64,000 bases of DNA from Onchocerca volvulus (lineage: Eukaryota; Nematoda; Chromadorea; Rhabditida; Onchocercidae). The stretch spans positions 245,363-309,362 of the forward strand of contig HG738142.1 of the NCBI GenBank assembly GCA_000499405.2, read 5' to 3'. The notes below the pieces were generated by a model. The model worked only from the letters and a program-made list of their open reading frames with translations. It was not told where the DNA came from and did not search any database. Shown in pieces: positions 53,349 to 64,000 of this stretch. The stretch's first letter is position 1. Every line of letters begins with the position of its first letter. The translations under genes and the position numbers were made by a program.

Positions 53349-54059
53349 TTACGATATTTATTCGATTTTGTATTGATTTTTTCGTATCAAATCCAGAATA
53401 TCAATCGAAGAAGAAAGTACCTAAAAAAAAAAAACAATCGATAATCTATCCAATTACATGACATCAGATTCGATCAAAAAAATTAGCCATATACTTTCTT
53501 TCTGAAATTGGTAAAAAAAGAAACATGAAGTAGAAATGAAGAATGCGTAAAAAAGCGAAACTGAAATTATTCGATAAAAGTAGCAACAGAAAAGTATAAT
53601 TACGGATAAATGATAACAAAAATAATAAATAACAGTAAGAAATGTACAATTTTTTGTTAATTTCCAAAAATTAAAAGAAAAAAAAAGACAGAATCATAAC
53701 AAAAATATCAATCATTAAATATCATTCGGGAAATTACAGCAAAAATTGCAGAAATTGTTTAGCAATACTTAATGAATTTAATTTCACATGAATGCAGCAT
53801 TTAGTGATATCAACAACTCAATTTCTCTTAAACCATGTAACATTTTGCGATATCAAAAAAAAAAAAAAAAAAAGAAAGAACCTGAAAAATCCATTCCAAA
53901 AATGTATTACGTAGTCAATCATTCAGGAGATATTTCAAACAACTTATTTTATTGTCGGATATTTTGAAATATTTTCTCAAAGTGTTACTTTCGGGAAAAA
54001 CCTAACAATAACAAATGATACCAAATCCTATTACAGCCAACAATAAAATATTTTCATGA

Positions 54060-54460
54060 TATACATATTTAAATACACATATGCATATACATAATATACA
54101 TATACACATACAAAGTACACGTGCAACGTTTACGTACACGTGCACACGTCTACACATACATACGTGCATACAAACACAACGTACACATTTTCACACAAAT
54201 AAAATTCTAGAACGAAATCTTTCCCATTCGTTTGAAGAAAAAAATTAGTCGATGATAGCGCTCAATGCTCTTCGCTTCTAGCTAGACTCTTTCCTTCTTT
54301 TTCTCATTTCTCTCTGAATTATTCCTTTTGCTTCTACCTCTGAGCTATCTTCTCCTCATCCCTTACCCTCACTCTTTTTCACAATAATCTGATCTTCCTT
54401 TCTCTCGACATTTTTGTTTTCCCCTTTTTCTCTTCCTCTCTCTCTTTCTTATAATTTATT
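54060..54460. promoter_or_regulatory. alternating CA/TG-rich and pyrimidine-rich tracts upstream of the E2 gene
   Basis: About 54060-54195 is rich in ACAC, ACGT and TACGTGC words. About 54270-54460 is almost pure pyrimidine on the plus strand, so GA-rich on the coding strand of E2. Together they lie 0.7-1.1 kb before the E2 start codon. Base composition is clearly unlike the neighbourhood. GA-rich promoter elements are known in animals, but a promoter role here is inference. Confidence 0.3.
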
Positions 54461-54749
54461 TCCTACGTGTACACCAACTGAAAATGATAATTGATGTAAC
54501 CAACATTTTGAAGTTGATGCGCACGCATGTATATATCAATTTAAATTGATAGTCAATTGGACATATGATTTTTGGCGTGCATAATAAATAGTTGTAAAAT
54601 GTAAAGCATTTAACTCGTAAATAATGATATTTCGAAGTCAAAAAAAAAAAAAATTAGCGTCATAAGATGGAACGATGGAACACATTGATGAATGAATGAG
54701 TTCGCTCACTTTTAGCTATTACAGATGTAACAAGTAAAATAAAAAAGTA

Positions 54750-55500
54750 CGTATATCTATATGGAAATACGCGCCTGTTCGAATGTAACATTGTATCAAA
54801 ATTTCTCTAATAGATAAAGTGAGGTCAATTAATCATTTTGTTTATCTCCTAACCGGAGCGTTTTGGCGGGAAACATGCTTATCTCTACGATGTTTCGGCA
54901 CGAAACATTTTGTTCTTGCGGAGAGGTTAAAAAAAAAGGTAGATATATCTATATAGAAACACGTGCGTATTCGAATGCAATGTTGTATCGAGATTTCAAG
55001 GCTATCGGGAAGAATTTGCAATGTTGTGTCAAAATAGATTACAAAAACAAATGGCCTACTATATGCCATTGATATTAATTGGGTGGAAACTATACTGTAT
55101 TTAGTGCAATACACATAGAAAGAAATAGACTGAAATTGAAATTAAAATTTGATCTGCGTGTTTGTTGGAAAAAAACCGAAGTAATTTTAGCGTAAATATG
55201 TTCAAATAATCAAAGTGCTGCATTGTAAAAAATTTTCTTACATGACTCACCATTTATCTATGGTGAATTATGAAAAAAAAGTAAAAATGTAAATTCTATC
55301 TGTTACCGTGAACGGATCTCCGGAAGTTCTCCCCGATTCTTTTCAAATTTTGACATAACCTTGTATCCCAATAAACCACCATTTTTATATAAGCGTACTT
55401 ACTTTTTCCACGTGTCACGTCCGTGACAACTAAAAGTAGGTGAGGGTGCTGAATTTTTTGACTCTGCCCTGCATCACGTTTTCCTGAGCGGGCGGAATTT
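54750..55500. mobile_element. degenerate Helentron-like end fragments
   Basis: About 54755-54900 carries CTATATGGAAATACGCGCC, CATTGTATCAAAATTTC and the GGAGCGTTTTGGCGGG core. About 54945-55040 repeats a similar end (CTATATAGAAACACGTGCG). About 55285-55445 is a 5'-end type stretch (GTAAATTCTATCTGTTAC, CACGTGTCACGTCCGTGAC). No single complete element can be bounded. Confidence 0.5.
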
Positions 55501-55724
55501 ATTCAAGTGTAATATGTTTGCATTAGGGTGTATATAGAAGTGCTTATGAATTTTATTTAACATTACGTAATAAAATTTAAAATTTAATACTCATAGATAA
55601 AATAAACAAAATTCAAATCGAAATGTATAATTGGCAGTGGAATATACGCTTACATGCTTTCAAAGAAGAAGAAAACTTCTGAGCTTTAGTTCTAGCAATG
55701 AAAAAAGTAGAAGCAAAGAAGAAT

Positions 55725-55750
55725 GAAAGAAGAAGAAGAAGAAGAAAGAG
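55725..55750. repeat. AGA trinucleotide microsatellite
   Basis: About eight AAG/AGA units in an A/G-rich tract. Confidence 0.75.
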
Positions 55751-55859
55751 GAAATCATTATCAAGATGAAAAAGATTTTTTGAAAAGAAAAACAAAAAAA
55801 AATATTGTTGATGTAAGATAATTTTAAACAGTTAAAGCGTTAAAAAAAAAAAAAAAAAA

Positions 55860-56025
55860 ATGATAAACTTGCTAAATTTTAGGGATAATCATGATGAAAA
55901 TGTTACTTGGAAATTGTGGAAATATAGGTAATTTTAAAATAACTAAAAAAGGGATAGAATTAATGAGTAGGATAAATTTGCTAAATTTTACAGATAATTA
56001 CAATGAAAAGTATTACGCAGAAATT
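55860..56025 (+). repeat. imperfect direct repeat of about 40 bp
   Basis: GATAAACTTGCTAAATTTTA at about 55862 and GATAAATTTGCTAAATTTTA at about 55971, each followed by a GATAATNANNATGAAAA-like stretch, are about 109 bases apart. A 61-codon frame covers the region but shows no family feature or splice context, so I do not call a gene. Confidence 0.45.
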
Positions 56026-56287
56026 AAAAAAAAATTAGACATAAAAAATGAATTTGATAAAATCCGAATAAATTGAATAAACGATACAAAAATAACAAAA
56101 TGAAACAACCCGTCCAAATATACTACTCAGTTTGAATAAAATAATATTGCAAAAATAAAAATAAATATGCATATTGTACAACTGAAAAAGAAGTTATTTG
56201 AATGATTGATTATTTGATGCAAATTTTCGATTGATTTTAAAAATTCCAAAACGAAAGAATATAGATTTTACTTTTAATGTCAATTAA

Positions 56288-56508
56288 TCTATATAAATAG
56301 AAATGTTAATGCTACCTGCTACTAATCACGGATCTCCGGGAAGTTCTCCACCGATTGTTTTCAAATTTTGACACAACCTTGTACTTCAACAAACTTTCTT
56401 AATGAGTAAATATTCTTACTTTTTTGCACGTGTCACGTCCATGGCAAGTGAACTTACAGAGATTTAAGATTTTGAACAAACGAACATTGACATTTCTATT
56501 CATATAGA
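56288..56508 (+). mobile_element. short complete Helentron-like element
   Basis: It runs from TCTATATAAATAGAAATGTTA to CATTTCTATTCATATAGA, about 221 bp. It contains the full set of family words in order: CTACCTGCTAC, GTTCTCCACCGATTG, TTTTCAAATTTTGACACAAC, CACGTGTCACGTCC and GAACAAACGAACATTGAC. It is the clearest non-coding copy in the window. Confidence 0.7.
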
Positions 56509-56600
56509 TTAGCTAGAGCCGGACACGCGAAGCGTGATCGGCCCCCATAGATAGCTGGATTGACTTCCATAGATAGCTGGGAGCGTGGCCGATTCAGCTA
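56509..56600 (+). repeat. GC-rich palindromic tail adjoining the element 3' end
   Basis: Just outside the inverted end lies AGCTAGAGCCGGACACGCGA, continuing AGCGTGATCGGCCCCCATAGA. A perfect hairpin stem CACGC/GCGTG with GAA loop sits within it. ATAGATAGCTGG is then repeated (about 56551-56562 and 56577-56588), ending ...GATTCAGCTAG. Related tails lie at about 21684-21701 and 30875-30933, in inverse orientation. Confidence 0.6.
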
Positions 56601-59329
56601 GTGTTATAATAATAGTTAGGATTGTTCGAAAAAAAAAATAGATTCTCTAGAAATCAATTTTTTTTCCAATCATATGTTTTGACTGTTATTATTTGGATTG
56701 CATCGATTTTTTAGGCATTTATTTTGAGTATCACAAGCTGTATCATAACGGATTCTAGTAATAATTTGATTTCGTACTGAAAAATCGATTTCCACTGATT
56801 CATTTTAAACATCGCCAAAAAAACTACTTCTAATTAAATAACGATTTAAAACATCTTTTTCTTTGTTAATTATTACTATCGATATTCATCGAAATAAAAA
56901 CAATAAGGACAAATCGATGGCAGCAAGAGTTCAAATTCAAGTTAAAGTTCAATTACAACTTAGTTTCGAGAACAATTCGATGGCAGCAGGAGCCATAGTT
57001 AAATGGTACGAGTAACAGTTTTAGCAAAATTTAAATGGAATATTTGCTCACAATCCATTTATTCGAATTGATTTCTAATTATGCTATTAATTTGAATTCG
57101 TATTTTACCGTAGAGGTGTTTGTAAGATGATAAGAAAATTTATGTTTAGTGCTTGGGCAATTAAATTTTTTTCATTAGTAACCCTCCTAAGCAGAAATTA
57201 TATTGATTATTTTATTTTGTTTAGATCAAAGAGTTAAAATTGACTTTGCAGTAATCAATTCTGAATTTAAGCTGTAGAAAATATGGATGCACAAATCATA
57301 TTTGGTCCTAAAAAAGACAACCGTTCATTTATTTACATGTTGCTTAAAAAGCTAAAATTGGTGCTGCAGATTTTTTTATACTCAGAGTGATAGAAATACA
57401 TATTTTTATAGATTTCCATAGATATAACTATGGATTTTTCGATACGCATAGTGATAGAAGTACGATAAGAATATTGGAACCTACAGAAGTCAGCAAACTA
57501 AAATCATATGCATTTTTCGCTGTTCAACTAAGTTTTGCTTGACAAATTCCCACTTTCTAAGCGAAATTTTTCTCATGACTAATTTATATTTACCATTTCC
57601 ATGTGACCCATTATTTTAAAGAACATCTTTCATTAAATATTCATCATCAATTCAGACAAAACCTAGCAAAAAAATTTTGTTTGTTCATATTTCGAAAACC
57701 AAAAATTCAAATAAATCATCATAAAAAATTATAATTTTTTTTGTGATGGACATGTAATTGTGCATATGAATTGCAAATTTCTAGAAAAATATTCTATTAT
57801 ATATAATATTTAGAAACTTAATAAATTTTTTACTCAATTTTCTGGAATGGGTACATTGAATTTACAATCGGATTTCATATGAAAGAGTTTTTTTTTTCAG
57901 ATTTTTGAAATTCGTTTCTTTTCGCTTCCTACAGCCTTTCCAAGTTCCATTACTTTCGTTTTTACTTCTCTTACACTTCTCTAATCCGAATGTAATACGC
58001 TACCTTCAAAACCTTTATTATACAGAAGAATTGCGATAACGTGACACAACATGCCAATTACAAATCAATAATATCAGTATAACAAAGTTGATGATGAAAA
58101 AGGAAAGTAGAATATAAAAGGAAATATCAAAAAACCTGAGTTGGATATATAAAAACCTCTCGTAATATTGGCTAAGTGCCGGAACAATAACAGCGAACAG
58201 TAACAAACCGTTATGAAACACAACCGTCTTATCCCGTAGGGAACAAGTAGGTTGTTTACAGAGTTACATTAAGAGAGCACAAAATTAAGTAAATTATTGA
58301 GTAAATATCGAAAACAACAATTAAAATTTACAAAAATGATTGAATCAAAAAAATTGATATCATGAATCTCTCGGAATTCCCGACAGAAGTGAAGATATAA
58401 TATCAACGTCGGTGATAATGGGATGCATCAATTACGTAACATTTGTCAGAATTTGAAATAACTAAACAGTACAATTCGCTTACTTTCATGTGCTACAACA
58501 GCTCTATGATAAAAGAGGTTATTGTTCAAATTTTCTAATTTTGATCAAATTTTAATTTTATTTGAATTATAGATGATTTACTCTTCCTACTTTAATTGAA
58601 ATTTGAAGTATAATTGCTTCGCACATTACAAGTTTGAATTTTTTGAAATCAAAAGCATTTTCATCTAGCAGACTTTTGATAATATTTAGGGAAAACAAAT
58701 GAAACACTCAAATTTCAACTATATTTGAGTCGTATAAAACTTTAATTTTCATTCTAATTGAAATTTTTGAATACAATTTGTTTCATATATTACAAGCAAT
58801 ACCAACAGTCTATATTAAACACTTCAATTTTCTCAACCAGAAACGGTTTCTCACAAAAAATTTGATAGAGTGCAAACGAATTTTTTTGCAGAATGCAAAC
58901 TTATATTTTTTAAGCAAATAAAGAGAACAAATAAAGTAGAAAAGTGAAGAAAAATTAGAATTGATGCGTGGAAAGTTAATTAGGTAGCAAAAAACGAGGA
59001 ACCAATACCATATAATAATAAATATTATATTGAACATCGATTCTGAGATTCAAAATAATTAGTTTTATCTATAATATTCAATAACTTGTATGCATACACA
59101 GATATCTTACAGTAAGAACTTCTGAATAAAATCTGATTTATTAAATTCAATCTTTTCGGGATGACCATTTTCCAGTTAATATCGGAAATGTGATAATCGT
59201 ATCCCCTTTTGTTTTTTGTTTTTTCGACAGTTATTTTCCAATCAATAAATGGATTATATTTCCAGTATATTTATTCTCTACACCTGAATTACATTTAAGT
59301 ATTTAATTATTTAGGCAAAAAATCATTTT
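56601..59329. other. intergenic stretch with repeat fragments
   Basis: No supported gene. At about 58015-58160 a block (AATTACAAATCAATAATATCAGT, then AAAGGAAAGTAGAATATAAA) resembles the interior of the element at about 31150-31240. A nearby minus-strand frame with a hydrophobic start (58018-58221) falls in this repeat. Otherwise AT-rich. Confidence 0.45.
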
Positions 59330-59429
59330 TTGAGTACTAAATTTCTTGAGAAATGGTGTATGCTTTTGGATGAACAAGAAATTTTGCTTTCAATTCAGCA
59401 CGGTAAGATATCTCTCCTGTCACTTCTCT

Positions 59430-60570
59430 TGATCCAGCAAACACCTTTACACTGTTTGAATTGTTTAATTACGATTTACTGTTTGTGTGAGCTTTTACAC
59501 GCAACTTTAGGCATCATCATGATATTTCAACAGAAAATCAGTGAAAAAAATCAAAATAATGAAGATGACATTCAGCTAAATATCACAACATCTTTACCTT
59601 TCATTTCCATTTTTATTTTTCCTTTTTTTTTACCGCAGGATGGAAATATATTGGCATTTAGCAATATTATTAGCTTCAATTCATTAATCTTTAATGAAAT
59701 TATTCTTAACAAGAAAAATATTTGTTACCATAGAGATGAAGCATAGTATCCCCTTTTTTTCATGGGTTAAGCATAATAATTTGACTTTTAAGAGTGAACG
59801 TGTTCCATGCCTATACAAATGAATATTTTAGTATCTATTCTCATAAATAATTTTATGCAAAGATATATCAGTCAGTGAAGAATTTTCAAAAAATTATATC
59901 ATATGCCGAATATTGCCTGTAGCAATTGGTCCATCCGCAAAAATCATATGATTTTAGCTATGAATACTGTATCCTTAAGCTACCAAATCTTTTTCTGAAT
60001 ATATTTTTAATTTAGAGTGAAAATCTGTTTTAAATGGATAGATGCGAAGTTAATAAAATGAAAAATTCGATTATTTTCACTGCACAACTTAAGTTTGGCA
60101 CGATCTGAATTAATCTGATTTATGAAATTCTGCTCTATAAGGTAACCATATTTGTAATGTTTTTTACATGGTCGTATCATTTCTGCGAAACTGAAGTTTA
60201 TATCGCTCATTTCCATATGTTAATATTACTTGTTGATGTTCTTTTTATTCAGCTTATTTTATTTTTTTTTCTTTTGTTTTTATTCAGTACATTCAATTCT
60301 TTGTTCATTTAAATTTTCCTTCAGATTCTTTGTTACCTTTCTCTTTATCAGCTCTACTTTATCTTTCTCAGTGCTTCTAATCGACGTTCTTGCATTCATA
60401 TATCATCATTTCAAACAAAATCTAAGAGCTATGCAAATTAAAAATGACAATAATTCAAAATCTAAATTTATTAAAAGACTTTTCTTGATTCATGGTATCT
60501 ACACATTTCAATCAGTCCTAAATTTTTCGCAATTTGAGTTTTGCAAAATCATAATTCGAAAACAAATATA
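59430..60570 (+). pseudogene. fragments of a second 7TM chemoreceptor
   Basis: About 59448-59540 reads TPLHCLNCLITIYCLCELLH followed by ATLGIIMIFQQK, which fits a second membrane helix of serpentine receptors (srsx-like pattern N-x-LI..Y..xELLH). About 60325-60520 reads VTFLFISSTLSFSVLLIDVL, then FIYHHFKQNLRAM and KSKFIKRLFLIHGIYTFQ, which fits helix 5, the third cytoplasmic loop and the start of helix 6. I find no exon for helices 3-4 with the DRY-like motif between them, and no consistent splicing. It is either a decayed gene or one with exons I cannot see. Confidence 0.35.
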
Positions 60571-60913
60571 GGAAATATTCAATCATTCTAAATTGAAAGA
60601 CTGCTGAGATTGACAGGGATCGTTGGATCGTATTTCATAGACCAGGAAAGGAGGATATGATGATGATGTAGAAATCTAAAATTGAATTGTGATCAATATT
60701 ACTGTAATTCGATAAATTCTAAAAATTTTGAAATCAACTAATGGTCTACTGAAAAAATGCAACCAATTATTTGTTTGAATTATGATTTATTTTGCTTCTA
60801 CAAGTGCTTTCTAGCAACTCGCTTGTTTTTCCTCAATTTTAAGCTCAGTTTTCGTTGTGAAGGACTGTTTTTTTCCCTTTTTTTTCTTTTTAATTTTTTT
60901 TTTAATGAATTTT

Positions 60914-60925
60914 CATTCCTTTCAG
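60914..60925 (+). promoter_or_regulatory. candidate trans-splice acceptor of the srx gene
   Basis: TTCATTCCTTTCAG ends at 60925, 26 bases before the chosen ATG (60952). There is a strong pyrimidine tract upstream and no in-phase upstream exon. That is the usual geometry of a nematode spliced-leader site. Confidence 0.4.
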
Positions 60926-60951
60926 ATCTCGTCATTGATTTTGAAAATTTG

Positions 60952-62934
60952 ATGGCAATCGCAGAGTCCAGCTTAGACGAAAATATCTTGGCATTGCTTT
61001 GTATTGTTGTGGTAAATTCGATCCCTAATTACATATATATATATTTTTTGTGTCTGAATACAAGAAAAAGAAGCATTAAGCCCTTCTTTCGAGATTCTTA
61101 TAAATAGATTGTTTGTAAATGGATTGGTTAGTCATGTTTAATGTCAGGGAAATTAAATACAAATTATTCGTAAAGGAATCATTCGCATATTCAAAAACAT
61201 AAATAAATACAAATTATTCGTAAAGGAATCATTCGCATATTCAAAAACATAAATAAATACAAATTATTCGTAAAGGAATCATTCGCATATTCAAAAACAT
61301 AAAATATAAGAAGGATCGTTACATAGCCAACATGTTGTCTTGCTTGCGGAAATCTTGGAGATTTCATGCGAAGTGAATTAATTGTTTCATATAATTCATC
61401 GAGTCATACTTGATTTTATATCGTTTAATATCAAATTTGTTGCAGATATCAGTGCTTGGACTTGTTGGCAATGGTTTGTCACTTCATATTACGATCACAA
61501 ATTCGACTTTTCAGAATGCTTATGGTACTCTTCGTACTGCAACTTTGTTGTGCAATATACAAACGATATCAATTATAATGATATGGGGAGCTATTGTTCT
61601 ATTAATGTAATATTTTTTTTAAATTAACATATTTAATTATATTCTTTTAATTGTGTTTAACACTTTTAATTTTTATAGTTACAGGAATCGAAATAGAATT
61701 GTTATATGTATGCACTTGATGATTATTGATCAGTTATAGTTTCAGGAATTCTCGAGAATCATCATCACCAACATCTTTCAACGCTTTAATACCTGGATGT
61801 TTGACAAATGTGTCTCTTTACGGATCAGTATTGCTATATTTATTAATTTCAGCGAATAGATACTGTGCTTTTGCATTTCCTCTAAAATACCACTTATTTT
61901 GGTCCATAGCAAAAGCTCGCAAAGCAGTAATCATTGTTTATTTTCTCGGGTTTCTGCCATGTTTTCCGAGCCTTTTTGGTAAAGTTTTTGGCAATTTTGT
62001 TTAAGCAAAAGTAAGCTAATTTTGAACTACAATATACAGTATCAATGGAACAAAAGTGATTTATGAAAATCGAAATTGAAAATTTCAAAATTTGGGATAT
62101 TAGTCAATAGTAGTTTATGCTTATAGAACCATGTACCCTCATTTTTAATACCAAATTGGATTTCCGTTGGAGCTACAGCGACACAACTTGTGGCTACATA
62201 AATTCGATATTCGATACTGTAACAGTTACTTCAGCAATGATCATAGGAGGATGCTTCGATTTCGTAACGCTTCTTAAAATTAAAAAATGTAAAGTTGCTT
62301 GCGATTTGTGGCAATTCCATTAATGATCAAATATAAGAGTATTCAAATAATAGTTGAAATGTGTTGGTAAACTATTCCTTTCTTATTTTATGAAAACATT
62401 TAACAACTTAATTTTTGAAATATCTTCATAAAATGGCAAGTAATTTTCCCATAAAAACATCCGTTTATATGTTTTGAAACCAAAGATTGAATCTATTTTT
62501 GAAAATTAAAAAAGAAAGTTTACTTCCGATCTTTTTTTGTTTGGGTAAATCTTTACCTCAAAAAAAATTCAAAAGTAATCAATGGCTATATTACAGAAAT
62601 CATTTTTACGACATTTTTTCAGTCAAGAAACGAAAGCAATCGTTCACTAGCTCCATTAAACGCAAACATGAAATATTCTTTTTTAAACAAGTAGGTGTCG
62701 AAATTATTGGATGAATAATTAAAATTAAATAACAAATTATGATGAATACCAGTAAAATTCACAACTAATCCATCGTAGAAACATAATGTTTAGTAATTTT
62801 CAGTCATGCATTAGTGGAATTACGATGATTATATCTGCTGTTGTTTTTAATATTGGCCAAAAAGTTCTAACCAATAAATGGGCTTTATTTGCTGTAAGTA
62901 CAATTGGTTGGGAAATGGCGCACGTCTTAGATGG
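60952..62934 (+). CDS. srx-type serpentine chemoreceptor, last exon unresolved
   Basis: The exons, about 60952-61011, 61446-61606, 61740-61978, 62127-62288, 62623-62690 and 62805-62934, follow in order. Helix 1 has ISVLGLVGNGLSLHI. Helix 2 has GTLRTATLLCNIQTISIIMI. The helix 3 end shows LLISANRYCAFAFPLKYHLF, the NRYC...P.KY motif of srx receptors. The second outer loop carries CTLIFNTKLDFRWSYSDTTC. Loop 3 is basic and leads to EIFFFKQSCISG, and helix 7 contains FAVSTIGWEMAHVLDG. All are typical of the Srx family of nematode chemosensory GPCRs, which sit in the plasma membrane of sensory neurons. Exon 3 may instead start at 61746. A few C-terminal residues, perhaps at about 63145-63190 (...NEMIVLIS then TAA), fail to join in phase; an n base lies inside. 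First-codon frame of the sixth exon should be verified. Confidence 0.7.
61155..61302 (+). repeat. three perfect 50-bp tandem repeats
   Basis: The unit AAATACAAATTATTCGTAAA followed by GGAATCATTCGCATATTCAA and AAACATAAAT occurs three times, at 61155, 61205 and 61255, with no mismatch seen. It lies inside intron 1 of the srx gene. Confidence 0.9.
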
Positions 62935-64000
62935 GTAAGAAATTTTTGCGACTTAACTGAAAACAATCTGTTCTCCTCCTTCTTTTTCTTACGATAATGG
63001 TAATTCTCATATCTTTTGAGAAAAATGTAACCTAGAAATAACAGCTGACCGTAAAATTATCTGCATTTGAATCTTTGACAAATATTACTTATAAAATTCA
63101 AGAGTCGGAATCATTTCAATAGCTTTAAATTGATAATATTTATAGTCGTGGTTGGAATCNATAATGAAATGATTGTATTGATATCATAATTTAGATGTAT
63201 AAATTGTATGAAAAAGTATTATAACTTTTGAAAATATGAGTTGCATGATGATTATGATAATATTGTTTGTATCTTATCAAATTGTTCACAAAACTATATG
63301 CCAAGTTCGATTTTTTTTCTTATATTTCATTTGTCATCAATTGATTTGCCACGGAAAAGTTTAATTTAGCGGAAATAACTTGTCACAAATATTTGGTTTT
63401 CAATTATAATTACTACGATAGATTGATGAAATTAGTACAAAATAATTGTTATAAAAAATGACAAAAATTATATAGCTTTAAAGAGCAATGAAATGAAGTA
63501 TCATAAATATGGTTGAATTATTTTATAAAAAGTAAATATAAGATATTTTGTCTTACCGATCAAAAGATCATAAACTGAAAAAAAAAGAAAAAAGAAAAGA
63601 AATCGTTTCTATCAGATTATCCGACAATATCCGAAATTGAAATTTATTTTTAAAATGAAATTCAACATGAATAATTCAATGGTAGTGTAAAAAATAACGG
63701 TCCATAAATATATTAGATATTTCTTCCTTCGTCTAATCTTTCTTCATCTTCCTAACTTCAAAAAAATATACATAACTTCTAATCTGCTGATTATTGAGAG
63801 CAAATATCATCATAATCAAGATAATCTTATGCCAATTTTGTCGGCATAATATCTGATTGATTTGTGAAATTCCCCTGCAAAGTTCTATTTTTACTTTCAT
63901 TCCAAAGTTCTACTAACGGCAATCAAATCTTAAAAAAAAAAAAAATAACATAAAAAATAAAAGTGAAAAATAAAAACTGAAGATTGTCAGTAAGCACTAC
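62935..64000. other. right end, possibly including the last srx exon
   Basis: AT-rich. One ambiguous base (n) at about 63160 sits inside GTCGTGGTTGGAATCNATAA, which would be the best candidate for the terminal srx exon. No other exon supported. Confidence 0.35.

Noticed and set aside
58018..58221. Minus-strand frame starting MFHNGLLLFAVIVPALSQYY, like a signal peptide
   Set aside because: It lies in a block shared with the interior of the mobile element at about 31150-31240 and has no following exon in phase.
1..64000. CRISPR arrays, bacterial operons, rRNA or tRNA genes
   Set aside because: No spacer-repeat pattern, no ribosome-binding-site-led ORFs, and no cloverleaf with A and B boxes that I could recognise by eye.

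Overview
The window is AT-rich eukaryotic DNA. It has many poly-A/T tracts and spliced genes with GT-AG introns that mostly end in TTTCAG-like acceptors. The gene content points to a nematode: a fusogen-like gene of the EFF-1/AFF-1 type, a cysteine-rich secreted protein with nematode ET-module-like repeats, and a serpentine receptor of srx type. Intron sizes and codon use would suit a parasitic clade III (spirurid/filarial) nematode, but that placement is inference.

Layout. 1-0.4 kb: a possible last exon of a gene lying off the left edge. 3.5-7.9 kb: a decayed BEL/Pao LTR retrotransposon on the minus strand plus repeat fragments. 8.1-12.1 kb (+): eight exons of an EFF-1/AFF-1-like cell-fusion glycoprotein, broken by two in-frame stops and one frameshift and cut short just before a retrotransposon 5' end. 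15.0-18.6 kb: a Helitron/Helentron-like element with a decayed PIF1-type helicase (+). 21.4-25.5 kb (+): a GNAT N-acetyltransferase whose first intron holds a second helicase relic (-). 26.0-36.5 kb (+): a 16-exon gene for a secreted cysteine-rich protein of about 852 aa. 39.8-41.8 kb (+): a 7-exon gene for a secreted protein of about 270 aa that I do not recognise. 42.6-43.9 kb (-): a third helicase relic. 45.1-53.3 kb (-): a complete 10-exon gene for the E2 subunit of mitochondrial pyruvate dehydrogenase, with two lipoyl domains but no recognisable subunit-binding domain. 54.7-58.2 kb: repeat fragments. 59.3-60.6 kb (+): fragments of a possible second serpentine receptor. 60.95-62.93 kb (+): an srx-type chemoreceptor whose last exon is unresolved next to an n base.

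How it fits together. The genes are independent and form no operon. E2 is a housekeeping mitochondrial enzyme, the two secreted proteins may act at the surface or in secretions, and the srx receptor is probably sensory. What ties the window together is one family of mobile elements, with ends like TCTATATAAATAAAAATGT and its inverse. It recurs at about ten places, sits inside introns of otherwise intact genes, and left three helicase corpses. Exon models were built by hand from reading frame and splice phase; apart from the fusogen relic, all chosen exons join in phase.
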